Shown one piece after another: positions 37,126 through 46,262 of a stretch of 62,204 nt of DNA. Positions within the stretch are counted from its first letter, which is position 1, and each line of letters begins with the position of its first letter. The notes under the pieces are model-generated. The model saw only the letters and a list, made by a program, of their open reading frames with translations. It searched no databases and was not told the origin of the DNA. The stretch comes from Anaerolineae bacterium (GTDB lineage Bacteria; Chloroflexota; Anaerolineae; Aggregatilineales; Phototrophicaceae). Position numbers and translations under genes: made by a program. The DNA lies in the NCBI GenBank assembly GCA_023382675.1, contig JAHDWN010000037.1:1-62204 (forward strand), read 5' to 3'.

Positions 37126-38490
37126 ATGAGCACAATCGCGAGCACACCCGAAACGTACACCGAACCTTCTACGGCGGCAGACCCGCCACAAACAACCGCG
37201 CCGGGCATCTTTCGGCTGCGCAACTTCCGGCTGTTGTGGGCGGGAGAAGCCATCTCGCTCCTCGGCGATCAGTTCTACATGGTCGCGTTGCCCTGGCTGG
37301 TGCTCCAGCTTACCGGCGACCCGCTGGCAGTCGGCGTGGTGCTGGCAATCGGCGGCATCCCGCGCGCGCTCTTCATGCTCGTCGGCGGCGCGATCACCGA
37401 CCGCTTCTCACCGCGCACGACGATGCTGGTCTCGAACGGCGTGCGTCTCGCGCTGACGGGCGCGTTGGCCGCGCTGATCTTTACCGGGCTGGTGCAGTTG
37501 TGGATGATTTACCTGTTCGCGCTGGCGTTCGGGCTGGCGGATGCCTTCTTCTTCCCGGCGCAGAGTGCCATCATCCCGCGCCTGGTGCCACAGCAGCATC
37601 TGCAAACCGCCAATGCCGCCATTCAGGGCACGGCGCAGTTGAGCATGTTCGCCGGGCCGGTGCTGGCGGGCGGCCTGATCGCCCTCATGGCTGGCGGCGC
37701 GGCAGAAACGGCAGCGAGCGGCAGTCTGGAAGGTACCGCCTTTGCCTTCGCTCTCGATGCACTGACGTTTGCCGTCTCGGTGCTGACGCTGTGGGCGATC
37801 CGCATGGATGACAAGGTGACGACGCAGAGCATGGAAACAGACTCCGACAGCGTGCTCGCCTCGATCCGTTCCGGGCTGCGCCACGCCTGGGACGATCGCT
37901 CGATGCGCGCGACCTTCATCCTGATCGCCGTCGGCAACTTCCTCGTCAGCGGCGCGCTGACCGTCGGCATCCCGGTACTGGCTGACACGCGCTTCCCGGA
38001 GGGTGCGGCGGCCTTCGGCATTCTCATGTCGGCTTTCGGGGGCGGCTCGCTGCTGGGCACACTGCTGGCGATGGGGCTGCCACAGCCGCCCGCGCGCTGG
38101 CTGGGCGGGGTGCTCGGTGTGACCTGGAGCGGCATGGGTGTTGGCATTGCCGCGCTCGGCCTGGTCGCCGTGACGCTGCCCGCCGCTGCCGTCCTGCTGG
38201 TCACGGGCGTTGCAATTGGCTACGTGCAGATCCTGTTCATCACCTGGCTGCAAAAGCGCACGCCAGATCAGATGATGGGGCGCGTGATGAGCCTGATGAT
38301 GTTCGCGTCGATTGGCTTGCAGCCGATTTCGGAAGCTGTGACCGGAGCGGTCGCCAGAGTCGATCCCGCGCTGCTGTTCGTCGGTGGCGGCATCCTGATG
38401 ACCGCCATCACGCTGGTCGCGCTCATCAGCCCGGCGCTGCGCAACATGGGCGATATGCCCGAACCGGCGGCGGTCAGTTCACAGGCGTAG
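37126..38490 (+). CDS. MFS transporter (macrolide-efflux / MFS_3 type)
   Basis: About 454 residues with 12 predicted TM helices. It starts with a short cytoplasmic Thr/Pro-rich tail, then FRLLWAGEAISLLGDQFYMVALPWLV, a typical MefA-like first helix, and GGAITDRFSPRTTMLVSN in the loop after TM2. ATG 37126 is preferred (GGAGAAGG upstream); ATG 37120 is close behind. It probably exports a toxic compound and is controlled by the adjacent TetR. It overlaps the next, convergent gene by 12 bases. Confidence 0.9.
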   Translation: MSTIASTPETYTEPSTAADPPQTTAPGIFRLRNFRLLWAGEAISLLGDQFYMVALPWLVLQLTGDPLAVGVVLAIGGIPRALFMLVGGAITDRFSPRTTMLVSNGVRLALTGALAALIFTGLVQLWMIYLFALAFGLADAFFFPAQSAIIPRLVPQQHLQTANAAIQGTAQLSMFAGPVLAGGLIALMAGGAAETAASGSLEGTAFAFALDALTFAVSVLTLWAIRMDDKVTTQSMETDSDSVLASIRSGLRHAWDDRSMRATFILIAVGNFLVSGALTVGIPVLADTRFPEGAAAFGILMSAFGGGSLLGTLLAMGLPQPPARWLGGVLGVTWSGMGVGIAALGLVAVTLPAAAVLLVTGVAIGYVQILFITWLQKRTPDQMMGRVMSLMMFASIGLQPISEAVTGAVARVDPALLFVGGGILMTAITLVALISPALRNMGDMPEPAAVSSQA

Positions 38491-39453
38491 GGCGCGTGTC
38501 TGCCGCTGGAGCGCCCGCGCGCCCAGCACCAGCGCCACCGTCGGCAGCCAGACGATCCCGAACGCCGTCATCACCCCCCCGATGACGGCGACGGGGTCGG
38601 CAATCCCCTCGCCGCGCGGCAGCGACCAGCCGAGCGCCGCCGCCCCGGCCAGGATCAGCAGCCCGATCCCCAGCCAGCGCCAACGCGGTTCGAATACCGC
38701 CAGCAGATCAACATAAGCAGCGCCCTTCATGCGCGCCGTTGCCCAGAGCGCCGCCCAACACAGCGCCAGCAGCCCGGCGGTCACGGCCAGCGCCAACGTA
38801 TTCATGTCGCCGTCTGCGTAGTTTGATGCGACCAGCGCGAGCAAACCGCCTGCCACGACGATCCATTCGAGCGGGTGCAGCCGAAACTCAGGCGTGGCAG
38901 ACTCAGTCTGACGGCGCGCCAGCGCCCACGCCAGAAACGCGATGATTACGGCTGCGACCGCGGCGGCGCTGTAGATCTGCGCCAGTGCCGTCTCATCCGC
39001 AGCCGACAGCACGACTGGCGACCAGCGCGCCCAGGCCCCGGCGGCGATCCCCACCGGCAGCGTCGCCAGCGCCAGCCAACTGCTGCGCCCACGCCCTGCC
39101 AGCCACAGCAGGAGCGCCATCATCCCCAGCCCGACGAGGGCGTGCGGCCCCAGTACCCGCGTTGCCAGCGTGCGTGGCAATTCGTAGAGCGTCGTCTGCG
39201 GGCTGATCGCCAGCGCGTTGACCGTGGCATAGACACCGGCCAGCAGCAGCGCGCCGAAGATGTCACGCGGGCGGTAGCGCGCCGCCAGGTCGAGCAGCAG
39301 GGCGGCGACCAACACGTAGCCGAGCGCAGTCCGCGCCCAGCCCAACGCAGCCCGCGCGTAGGGAACGTTCCAGAGCAAGATCTCGGAGCCGAACGCCAGC
39401 AGCGCGGCCAACAGCAGGCGGATGAACCAGGGGTGGAAGCGTTGGTACAGCAT
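38479..39453 (-). CDS. Polytopic membrane protein, unknown function
   Basis: 324 residues with about nine hydrophobic helices and few charged loops. I do not recognise the family. Visible landmarks are WFIRLLLAALLAFGSEILLW at the N-terminus and an Arg-rich end (GARALQRQTRALRL). It is 12 bases downstream of the two-TM protein at 39466 on the same strand, so the two are probably cotranscribed. The start ATG lacks a clear ribosome site. Confidence 0.7.
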   Translation of the reverse strand: MLYQRFHPWFIRLLLAALLAFGSEILLWNVPYARAALGWARTALGYVLVAALLLDLAARYRPRDIFGALLLAGVYATVNALAISPQTTLYELPRTLATRVLGPHALVGLGMMALLLWLAGRGRSSWLALATLPVGIAAGAWARWSPVVLSAADETALAQIYSAAAVAAVIIAFLAWALARRQTESATPEFRLHPLEWIVVAGGLLALVASNYADGDMNTLALAVTAGLLALCWAALWATARMKGAAYVDLLAVFEPRWRWLGIGLLILAGAAALGWSLPRGEGIADPVAVIGGVMTAFGIVWLPTVALVLGARALQRQTRALRL

Positions 39454-39465
39454 GAGGCGGCGCGG

Positions 39466-39975
39466 CTAAACCGGCTCGGCGGCCAGCAGCGTGCCCGATC
39501 GCTGCGCCCGGAACAGGCGGTAGCGCGCGCCTTCCGGCACGGCGTTGAACACCGCTTTCGGCACGACGACTTCGCGCTGATCAATCTTGAGCACGTAGAT
39601 CAGCGCCCGCCCAATCACGCGCACGGTGCGCTGGACGCCGCCGCTCAACGTTTCGACAGCGCCGCGCCTGAGATCATCGGCCAGCCGCAGCCAGTTTTGC
39701 ACCGCGCGCGCCATGACGATGGCGTTGATGATCGTCAGTGTGATGCCCACCAGCAGGCCGATGACTGAGTTATCGCGCTGCGCCAGGAACATGACGACCG
39801 TCGCCGCCAGCCCAATCACGACCATGATGCCTGCGCTGACGAGCGTTGAACGCCTGCGAATGCGCACGAGGCGCGCCGCCTGGCGTGGGCTGAGCTTGCC
39901 CGCGCGATTTGCCTGGAGGTCATCCGGCGTGAAATCGAGCAGGCGCATAAGATCGGGAGCGCTGGACATCGGCAT
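39466..39975 (-). CDS. Two-TM membrane protein, unknown function
   Basis: 169 residues from ATG 39975 (AGGA 4 bases upstream); ATG 39969 and 39993 are alternatives. The N-terminal cytoplasmic part contains FTPDDLQANRAGKLSPRQ, followed by two TM helices (VSAGIMVVIGLAATVVMFL and SVIGLLVGITLTIINAIV) and a C-terminal soluble domain with an EVVVPKAVFNAVPEGARYRLF strand pattern. I recall similar sequences only as uncharacterised proteins. The layout suggests a membrane-anchored small beta domain. Confidence 0.7.
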   Translation of the reverse strand: MPMSSAPDLMRLLDFTPDDLQANRAGKLSPRQAARLVRIRRRSTLVSAGIMVVIGLAATVVMFLAQRDNSVIGLLVGITLTIINAIVMARAVQNWLRLADDLRRGAVETLSGGVQRTVRVIGRALIYVLKIDQREVVVPKAVFNAVPEGARYRLFRAQRSGTLLAAEPV

Positions 39976-40029
39976 TCGTTCCTGCTGCTGCATCTTCGAA
40001 GTGCCGCTGACTCTACCAGACTCCGTCCG

Positions 40030-40839
40030 TTATTGCTGCGGTGGCGGCGCGTAACGGGTCACACGCGGCACTTCGAACGCAATGTTGAACGCCCGATCAT
40101 TCTCGATTAACTGCACGTTCGTTGGCGACGTGCGCACGAGTGTCCACAGGATGCGCGCCAGCGGATCGGTGATCCAGCGCCGCTCGCCACTGCCGGCCAC
40201 CTCTGCCAGGCTCACGCCCGCCGCCGTCGACTCCCACGGGTAAGTCGGCACTTCCAGATCATAGGGGACTTCCTGCGCGGACAGCCAGCCCGCGCCCGGC
40301 TCGAACAGCACCGGCGTCTGGCTGATACTGCGGCAGCGATTGACCACCGTCTCGTAAAAACCGGCCGGCCAACCAGCGAACGAATCCGTCTTGAAGGAAC
40401 GTCCGCTCACGTTGACTTCGATCTGTTCATAGACGGGCACTGTTTCGCTCGGCAGTTGGAGATCGGCACGCGCCGGATAGTTGAAAAACTGATCGATGAC
40501 GGTCAGTTGTTCGATGAAGAGCTTGACGGCATCGTCCGATACCTGGTCGAACAGCACCTGTTCGTTGAATGGGCCAATCTCGTTCGTCCAGACGACGCGG
40601 TTGTCGCCGTAGACGGTGCAGGGCGCTATGTCGTTGCGCGCCGCGAACTCGTTTTCGCGCCCGCCGCCGACGATCTCGGTGCGGAAGGTGATCGAGTCCG
40701 GCGCACGATCCCAGGTGATGGCGCTGTTCGCGCCGAAGTCATCCGTTGGCGGAATGATGCTCCCCGCTCCGGTGCGACAGCCCGCCAGCGCGATCAGCAC
40801 CAGACCCATACTGAGTAACCACAGTCCTCGTCCGCGCAT
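40030..40839 (-). CDS. Putative lipoprotein, unknown function
   Basis: 269 residues from ATG 40839. A short signal ends in the lipobox LIALAGC, giving a lipid-anchored Cys at about residue 21. The mature part has a repeated Cys pair (APCTVYGD, VNRCRS) and no family I recognise. In-frame sequence upstream to 41064 is not plausible coding. It lies between two opposite-facing units and may be monocistronic. Confidence 0.7.
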   Translation of the reverse strand: MRGRGLWLLSMGLVLIALAGCRTGAGSIIPPTDDFGANSAITWDRAPDSITFRTEIVGGGRENEFAARNDIAPCTVYGDNRVVWTNEIGPFNEQVLFDQVSDDAVKLFIEQLTVIDQFFNYPARADLQLPSETVPVYEQIEVNVSGRSFKTDSFAGWPAGFYETVVNRCRSISQTPVLFEPGAGWLSAQEVPYDLEVPTYPWESTAAGVSLAEVAGSGERRWITDPLARILWTLVRTSPTNVQLIENDRAFNIAFEVPRVTRYAPPPQQ

Positions 40840-41008
40840 GAACACACCCGCTTTGTTGGTCAGACTCTGTCTGCATTGTAGCCCAGGATGAAATAAATGC
40901 AGCATGAGGAAACAGACGACCACGACCAAATTCCCGCTGAACCTGATCGTGCTCATCAAGTAGAACCCAGTATCCAGGATCGACATCATGTTTCTGTAGG
41001 AGATAGCT

Positions 41009-41356
41009 ATGCTCCACCTCGGCCACATCGAACTGTTCGTTCGCGATCCGGCACAGGCGCTCACGTTCTATCGTGACGTGCTCGGCTTCGAATTGACCGT
41101 CGTTCAGGCGGATCGTTTCGTCTGGCTCAGGTCGGGCATGATCGAACTGCTGCTGCGCCCCGCCGGAAACACCATGCGCGCCGCGCGCTTCGAGGATGCC
41201 GATCATGCGCTGGTGCTTTACACCGACGATCTGGAAGCCACGGCGGCGGCACTCCGCCAGCGCGGCCTGGACTTCAAAGGCACGGACGGCGCTGGTTGCC
41301 TGACCTTCACCGATCCGGACGGCCACTGGTTCCAGCTCGTCAACCCGGCGCATTAG
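41009..41356 (+). CDS. VOC/glyoxalase-family protein
   Basis: 115 residues, two beta-alpha-beta-beta-beta modules. The first holds LGHIELFVRDPAQALTFYRDVLGF and the second ends DPDGHWFQLVN, where the usual metal-binding Glu is Gln. His 7 and E47-like positions of the first module remain. Such proteins are dioxygenases, isomerases or antibiotic-binding proteins; the function here is open. AGGAGATAGCT precedes the ATG. Confidence 0.85.
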   Translation: MLHLGHIELFVRDPAQALTFYRDVLGFELTVVQADRFVWLRSGMIELLLRPAGNTMRAARFEDADHALVLYTDDLEATAAALRQRGLDFKGTDGAGCLTFTDPDGHWFQLVNPAH

Positions 41357-41361
41357 AGGGG

Positions 41362-41383
41362 GGCGGCTGTCGATGCAGCCGCC
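41362..41383 (+). terminator. Hairpin after the VOC gene
   Basis: GGCGGCTG and CAGCCGCC (8-bp stem, 6-base loop) start 6 bases after the stop. No T-run follows, so termination may be partial. Confidence 0.5.
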
Positions 41384-41454
41384 AACCTTGGCAGGGTGGG
41401 ATGACCCGACCTGGGTGATGTTCAAGCTGTGGGAAATCTCAGACGATAATGAAG

Positions 41455-41492
41455 CGGGGGCGATCAGGATTTTGCAGCCCTGATTACCCCCG
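41455..41492. terminator. Bidirectional hairpin between convergent genes
   Basis: CGGGGGCGATCAGG pairs with CCTGATTACCCCCG (14 positions, 2 mismatched) around a short loop, between the VOC gene and the - strand oxidoreductase. Its position fits a shared terminator. Confidence 0.5.
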
Positions 41493-41579
41493 AAGACTGA
41501 TATTCACCTACCTGAGAAACGAGCAGCATCCGCCAGTTCTTGATCAGGAGAAGCTCTGATTCAGTTCTGCAACAGGGAA

Positions 41580-42998
41580 TCACCCTTTTTCCGAACTGTC
41601 TCCCAATGATTGAGGTTTGATATTCTGGTTGATGTGGAACAAGTTGTTCGGATCGTATTTCGCCTTGATCGCTGCTAGGCGCGCGTAGTTATCCCGGTAG
41701 GCAGCCTTGACCCGATCTTCACCCTCTTCCATCATCATGTTTACGTAAGCTCCACCTGCCGAATGTGGATGCAAAGCCGTCCAGTAATCCTGCGCCCATT
41801 GGATCATGCGTACATTGTTCGCCGGGTCAGGGTCAACGCCGACGATTACCTGCGCGAAATTGGCGTCCCGGAAGCTCCATGCCGTGTTATTCTTGTCGAC
41901 GCGCTGTGCTGCGCCATTGATCGGGTATAGGTGCATCGTTGAGTGTGCGGTCGGAAGTTGTTCGGCATACTTCAGGTGCAGGTCAACCGCCTGATCGCTG
42001 ATGTCCTTGACGAAGTCAGCACGCCAGTACCACTGTAGTCCGGGTGGGTACAGCGCATCAAATAGGCTTTGCAGCGTGGGCCATGAAACTTGCCCAACAA
42101 AGTCCATCAGCGGTGCTGCCCAGTTACGAATGGGTGCGAAGACCTCCTCTGCGCGCTCCAGATCACCCGTGTAGCACCACGTTACGATGCAGACTTTCTT
42201 GAGATGATGCTCTTGCGGAAACATCGGCGTGGGCGGAACATGGTGGAATCCGAACCAACCGTTGATCTCGTCCGATGCAGTCATGATGAGATCGCGCCAA
42301 CGTTTCATGACTATTGGTGCTTGGTCAAGCGCCCAGAACATCGGACCGCCATACACTGTGCTGAGGGGATTCGCCTTGAACAGGAATGAGGTGACCACGC
42401 CGAAGTTGCCGCCACCACCGCGTATCGCCCAGAACAGATCGGCGTTCGTATCCGCGCTTGCCGTCACGCAACGCCCGTCCGCCAGCACGATTTCCACGGC
42501 CAGCAGGTTGTCAATTGTCAGTCCATATTTACGTGTGAGATAACCCAAGCCGCCGCCGAGCGTCAGCCCACCGACGCCCGTCGTGGAGATGAAACCACTC
42601 GGAACCGCCACGCCAAAAGGATGAGTTGCATGATCAACATCGCCCCAGACGCAGCCACCTCCGACCCTCACTGTTCCCGCCTTCGTATCGACGTGAACGC
42701 CTTTTATCAGGGAAAGGTCGATCACCAGTCCGTCATTCACCATGCTCAAGCCCGCGCCATTATGTCCTCCGCCGCGTATCGCCAGCGGAAGCTGCGTGTC
42801 TTGGGCGAAATTCACAGCGGCGATCACGTCACTCACATCGACGCAGCGAACAATGAGTGCCGGGTGGCGATCGATCATTCCGTTATAGATGCGGCAGGCT
42901 TCAGGGTATGCTGCATCGCCAGGACTCAGAAGCTGCCCGCGTAGGCGGCTTTGCAACGCCTGCACCTGCTCTAGATCGAGTACGGATAGGTCTATCAT
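41580..42998 (-). CDS. FAD-linked oxidase, berberine-bridge-enzyme type
   Basis: 472 residues from ATG 42998 (MIDLSVLDLEQV), 7 bases after GAGGAG. The FAD_binding_4 domain (about 45-180) has RGGGHNGAG, with H79 suited to covalent FAD, and GVGGLTLGGGLGYLTRKYGL. The second covalent Cys of bicovalent enzymes is replaced (VPSGFISTTG). The BBE domain closes the protein (AYRDNYARLAAIKAKYDPNNLFHINQNI). These enzymes oxidise sugars, oligosaccharides or aromatic alcohols with O2. It is divergent from a LuxR-HTH/hydrolase gene that may control it. Confidence 0.92.
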   Translation of the reverse strand: MIDLSVLDLEQVQALQSRLRGQLLSPGDAAYPEACRIYNGMIDRHPALIVRCVDVSDVIAAVNFAQDTQLPLAIRGGGHNGAGLSMVNDGLVIDLSLIKGVHVDTKAGTVRVGGGCVWGDVDHATHPFGVAVPSGFISTTGVGGLTLGGGLGYLTRKYGLTIDNLLAVEIVLADGRCVTASADTNADLFWAIRGGGGNFGVVTSFLFKANPLSTVYGGPMFWALDQAPIVMKRWRDLIMTASDEINGWFGFHHVPPTPMFPQEHHLKKVCIVTWCYTGDLERAEEVFAPIRNWAAPLMDFVGQVSWPTLQSLFDALYPPGLQWYWRADFVKDISDQAVDLHLKYAEQLPTAHSTMHLYPINGAAQRVDKNNTAWSFRDANFAQVIVGVDPDPANNVRMIQWAQDYWTALHPHSAGGAYVNMMMEEGEDRVKAAYRDNYARLAAIKAKYDPNNLFHINQNIKPQSLGDSSEKG

Positions 42999-43171
42999 CG
43001 CTGCGCTCCTCATTTGACGTTCCAAATGCGTTCCGTTCTCAGCGTAGGTCAATTTCGCTTGAACGTCTCCCTTCGAAAGAATAGTGAAATAGAATGGAAA
43101 CGCAGCCCGGAATCATGTAACATGCCGACGAGAGGATCAGACGTCGGCACGGAAGCGATACGGACGTGCTT

Positions 43172-44302
43172 ATGGCAGAGAACGCGACATCGCCCAATCC
43201 ACTCAACGAGCGGGAGCAAGGGATATTGGAGCGCCTTGCCAACGGCTTATCCGACCAACAGATAGCCAACGATCTCTTCCTGAGCTTAAATACGGTTAAG
43301 TGGTACAACCGCCAAATTTACAGCAAACTCGGGGTCAGCAGCCGGGTGCAAGCTATTGTCCAGGCTAGAGCGTTGGGCCTCCTTTATGCAGAAACTTCAT
43401 TTGCATCGCCACCTCCACCTATTCAGATAACGCATCAAACACCGATTCGAGCACGGTCGAATGTAGAGCAGCGTGTCTATTTCACCAGGAGCTTCGACGG
43501 GACACGGATAGCTTTTGCCATTGCCGGGAACGGCCCACCGCTAGTAAAAGAACCAACTTTCATGAGCCATCTGGAATATGACTGGGAGAGCCCGATCTGG
43601 CGTCATTGGTTGGAGGAATTTGCGCGCGATCACACGTTAATCCGTTACGACATGCGCGGCAATGGGTTGTCGGATTGGGATGTCAAGGATTTGTCGTTCG
43701 AAGCCTGGGTGCGCGATCTTGAGGCAGTAGTAAATGCCGTCGGGTTGCGTCAGTTCCCTCTTTTGGCTATTTCGCACGGTGGTACAGTAGCGGTCACCTA
43801 TTCTGTCCGTAATCCTGAGAAAGTTAGCCGCTTGATTCTAGTGGGCGCCTACGCGCGGGGTTGGTTGAACCGGGAGCTCACTGCTGATCAGATTGAAGAA
43901 GAAAAACTGCTGGTGAGCTTGATGCGGATCGGCTGGGGACGTGAGAATCCTGCATTCCGGCAAGTCTTTGCAATTCAGTTGCAACCCGAGGCGACCAGTG
44001 AACAACTGAGGGCTTTTGACGAGTTGATGCGGATTTCAACGTCGCCAGAAATCGCCGCTCGCTTGGAAAGTGAAATGCATCACACGGATGTTCGTGCCCT
44101 TGCCCCGCTTGTGGCCGCCCCAACCCTTGTCCTGCACACCCACCGCGATGCTGCCGTTCCATTTGAGGAAGGTCGCCTCCTCGCTTCCCTGATTCCAAAT
44201 GCCGAATTTGTCATGCTGGAAAGCAAGAACCACATTCTTTCAGAAGATGAACCGGCCTGGACGAAGTTTGTGAACGCTTTTCGCCGCTTCTTGGCTGAAT
44301 GA
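43172..44302 (+). CDS. LuxR-type HTH fused to an alpha/beta-hydrolase
   Basis: 376 residues. Residues 9-70 form a GerE/LuxR HTH at the N-terminus (LNEREQGILERLANGLSDQQIANDLFLS, then TVKWYNRQIYSKLGV). Residues 100-376 are an alpha/beta-hydrolase with the nucleophile S201 in AISHGG, an acid in HTHRDAAVPFEEG and a His in ESKNHILSED. A strand-HTH order with the DNA-binding domain first and a catalytic-looking sensor second is unusual. It may sense or hydrolyse an ester/lactone and control the divergent oxidase gene. Confidence 0.85.
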   Translation: MAENATSPNPLNEREQGILERLANGLSDQQIANDLFLSLNTVKWYNRQIYSKLGVSSRVQAIVQARALGLLYAETSFASPPPPIQITHQTPIRARSNVEQRVYFTRSFDGTRIAFAIAGNGPPLVKEPTFMSHLEYDWESPIWRHWLEEFARDHTLIRYDMRGNGLSDWDVKDLSFEAWVRDLEAVVNAVGLRQFPLLAISHGGTVAVTYSVRNPEKVSRLILVGAYARGWLNRELTADQIEEEKLLVSLMRIGWGRENPAFRQVFAIQLQPEATSEQLRAFDELMRISTSPEIAARLESEMHHTDVRALAPLVAAPTLVLHTHRDAAVPFEEGRLLASLIPNAEFVMLESKNHILSEDEPAWTKFVNAFRRFLAE

Positions 44303-44636
44303 GGAGCAACAAGCCTAAGAGTTGCCCTTGCTCGACATGTGTACACAACCCACGCCGCCGATTTGGTGGAGGCTACCTGTCACATTAAGGAACAACTTCC
44401 CCGACTCGATTCGAACCCTCAGCTACACTCGCAAACGAAAAATCGACTGAAACCTCAGCCGATTCTTCTTTCAAAACTGACTCTATGGGGAAGGAGGGAC
44501 TCGATCCAAAAGGGGGATACATATTCTCTCGTTCCTTACCAGACCTCGCAATTGCGCCAACTCACAACAGAATGCTTGGGTAAAAGCGCGTGAGGTAGTG
44601 GTGGCAATTTAGCTGAGGGCAGGTTGTATGGGATTG
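44303..44636. other. Intergenic stretch with tRNA-like fragments
   Basis: It holds no credible gene. It contains TCGAACCCTCA (44411-44421, identical to part of the tRNA-Leu T arm in the same orientation) and the 19-base tRNA 3'-end copy at 44486-44504. The sequence beyond 44504 does not fold into a functional tRNA. Base composition is lower in G+C than most of the window. Confidence 0.6.
44486..44504 (-). repeat. Duplicate of the tRNA-Leu 3' end (att-like)
   Basis: TGGGGAAGGAGGGACTCGA is identical to 49691-49709, which covers the discriminator base, acceptor 3' strand, T stem and part of the T loop of tRNA-Leu. It lies in the same orientation, on the side to which the tRNA 3' end points. This is the geometry left by a tRNA-targeting integrative element. 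Confidence 0.65.
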
Positions 44637-45137
44637 CTATTTATGGGCGTTGGCATTGCGCCGCACGAGTAATCCCAATGGCAGCCCGACCACCAGAACA
44701 TGATCCAGAATATCTATGATGAGGACGGGCACTGTTGGCGCTGGAAGCTCTGGAGTCCCCGAGAGAGGTATTACGATCATATTCATTACGATCCATACAC
44801 ATAACCCATAGACGAGTGATCCAAGAATGGCATTACGGCGCAAGAATGGCATTCGGTCAGCACTCACGATAAATACAGCAGCGACTGCAAAGGAAAAGAC
44901 GAAGTGAAAAAACAAGCCCAGCAGGGCAGTAGAGATTCCGCCTTCGAATGCGGCGCCGCCCATTGCTCCGCTGGCTATGTATTGATATACACTGATAAGC
45001 GGATAGCCACGCATCAGACTCGAAATAATCAGGTGGTAGACTATCGCATCGAGGGTACCGATCAACAATCCACCAACGACAATGGAACGAAGAAAGTGAT
45101 CGCGGGTATCAAGGGGCTTGCTGGCAATAGCAGACAT
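44637..45137 (-). CDS. Small membrane protein (YagU/DUF1440-like)
   Basis: 166 residues from ATG 45137, with GGAG 8 bases upstream. There are four TM helices: IVVGGLLIGTLDAIVYHLI, ISTALLGLFFHFVFSFAVAAVFIV, LGSLVYGLCVWIVMNMIVI and LDHVLVVGLPLGLLV. The segment GAMGGAAFEGG between helices is characteristic of a group of uncharacterised proteins related to YagU. It may have a role in membrane or acid-stress physiology by analogy; function here unknown. Confidence 0.7.
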   Translation of the reverse strand: MSAIASKPLDTRDHFLRSIVVGGLLIGTLDAIVYHLIISSLMRGYPLISVYQYIASGAMGGAAFEGGISTALLGLFFHFVFSFAVAAVFIVSADRMPFLRRNAILGSLVYGLCVWIVMNMIVIPLSGTPELPAPTVPVLIIDILDHVLVVGLPLGLLVRRNANAHK

Positions 45138-45217
45138 CACGATTTCTCCTCACTATGTGAGATATGATTCAGGGCGAGTCGTACCAATGGTTACTGGTTA
45201 TTAGACTTGTGAACGGA

Positions 45218-45511
45218 TCAGGGCAGTTGACTGATGACGGTCGCCCTGAAAGGCGCGGCTAGCAGCTCCCCCAGAGGTGCATAGGCGCCGCTGGCCATAG
45301 CCTTCTGCATAGCGGCAGCTCGCACCTCGGCTGACTCCCAATCGGCAATCTCAACCAGGATGTCGGGGTTATCGAGCACCTGGTAGCATGTGCTGCCCAG
45401 GAAACCTGGCTCATCCGGTCCAAGCGAGGCCACAACGCTTTCGAGCAGATTCTTTAGCTCAACCTGCTTGCCTGGTTTGGCCTGGAGTTCGACAATCACT
45501 TTGATTGCCAT
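45218..45511 (-). CDS. ABM-domain (quinol-type) monooxygenase-like protein
   Basis: 97 residues with GAGGAG 8 bases before the ATG. The ferredoxin-like ABM fold is recognisable: IKVIVELQAKPGKQVELKNLLE, then GSTCYQVLDNPDILVEIADWES and a helix before GAYAPLGELLAAP. Relatives (YgiN, LsrG, heme-degrading proteins) act as dimers on quinols or signal molecules. It sits in the tRNA-bounded segment, before the membrane protein gene on the same strand. Confidence 0.85.
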   Translation of the reverse strand: MAIKVIVELQAKPGKQVELKNLLESVVASLGPDEPGFLGSTCYQVLDNPDILVEIADWESAEVRAAAMQKAMASGAYAPLGELLAAPFRATVISQLP

Positions 45512-45611
45512 TTCAATCTCTCCTCGCTAATGTGCCTTAATAGAACTGTCCTTGAGCAGCCGCAGCATCGCGTCGGGCAGCGCGTCCCAATGAGCGGCTG
45601 CGATGCTGCAC

Positions 45612-46262
45612 TTACCCCGTGCAGGTTGGAATAAAAGTCGTCCCGCTGACTATGATGACGGCATCTATAGCTTGTGCATACGAGCGTGTGCATGCCGTTT
45701 GCCATCCGGTAATACCTGTATATCCTTGAATGAGAACGCCCACATTCGTTGCAGTGCCAGGGATCGTCAGGGTGACACCTTGATTGATGTTAAATACACC
45801 ACTATATAGGTTCTGCAGGGGCAAGCCGGGAAGACTGTAAGACACATAGTATTGGACAAAAAAACTGCCTGTGTTGTAGACTGTAATGTTTGCTGGCTGA
45901 ATTGGAATGGGCGTGCTGGTCGCAGTACTTGTTGGCGTGAAAGTCGGAGATGGTGTGTTGGTCGCAGTCGCCGTATTCGTGGGCGTAACTGTCGGCGTAT
46001 TGGTAGGAGTCGAAGTTGGCGTGCTAGTGGGTGTAGATGTCGGGGACAGGGTATTCGTTGGCGTTGGTGTGCAAAATTTGGGATTCCCCGCTGTTGCAGT
46101 GCCAGCGTGATCATTCGCCTGCGGTGGCAGATTCACGCAGTTCGCGTCGCTTTGCCCTTGTTGGGCATACGTGATTGCGCCGGAGTGCTGCCACATCGAG
46201 AGCGTCAGCAGCCCGACGAGCGTCAACAGGACGACCAGGGTGGTATTTCTCAGATTTTTCAT
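45612..46262 (-). CDS. Exported Pro/Thr-rich surface protein
   Basis: 216 residues from ATG 46262, 7 bases after GGAG. An N-terminal membrane/signal segment (LVVLLTLVGLLTLSMWQ) is followed by a mucin-like tract of TPT/NTP/STP repeats (about 66-128), visible in the DNA as a repeated low-complexity run. The C-terminal ~85 residues form a beta-rich domain (NITVYNTGSFFVQYYVSY, VTLTIPGTATNVGVLIQGY) with two Cys. It is probably a stalked surface or wall-spanning protein. I recognise no family for the C-terminal domain. Confidence 0.75.
   Translation of the reverse strand: MKNLRNTTLVVLLTLVGLLTLSMWQHSGAITYAQQGQSDANCVNLPPQANDHAGTATAGNPKFCTPTPTNTLSPTSTPTSTPTSTPTNTPTVTPTNTATATNTPSPTFTPTSTATSTPIPIQPANITVYNTGSFFVQYYVSYSLPGLPLQNLYSGVFNINQGVTLTIPGTATNVGVLIQGYTGITGWQTACTRSYAQAIDAVIIVSGTTFIPTCTG

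Noticed and set aside
44460-44580. Second tRNA gene at the 44486 repeat
   Set aside because: Only the 3' 19 bases match; the T stem partner strand, acceptor 5' strand and anticodon arm do not pair.
45900-46080. Possible tandem-repeat array
   Set aside because: It is the low-complexity coding tract of the Thr/Pro-rich protein on the - strand.
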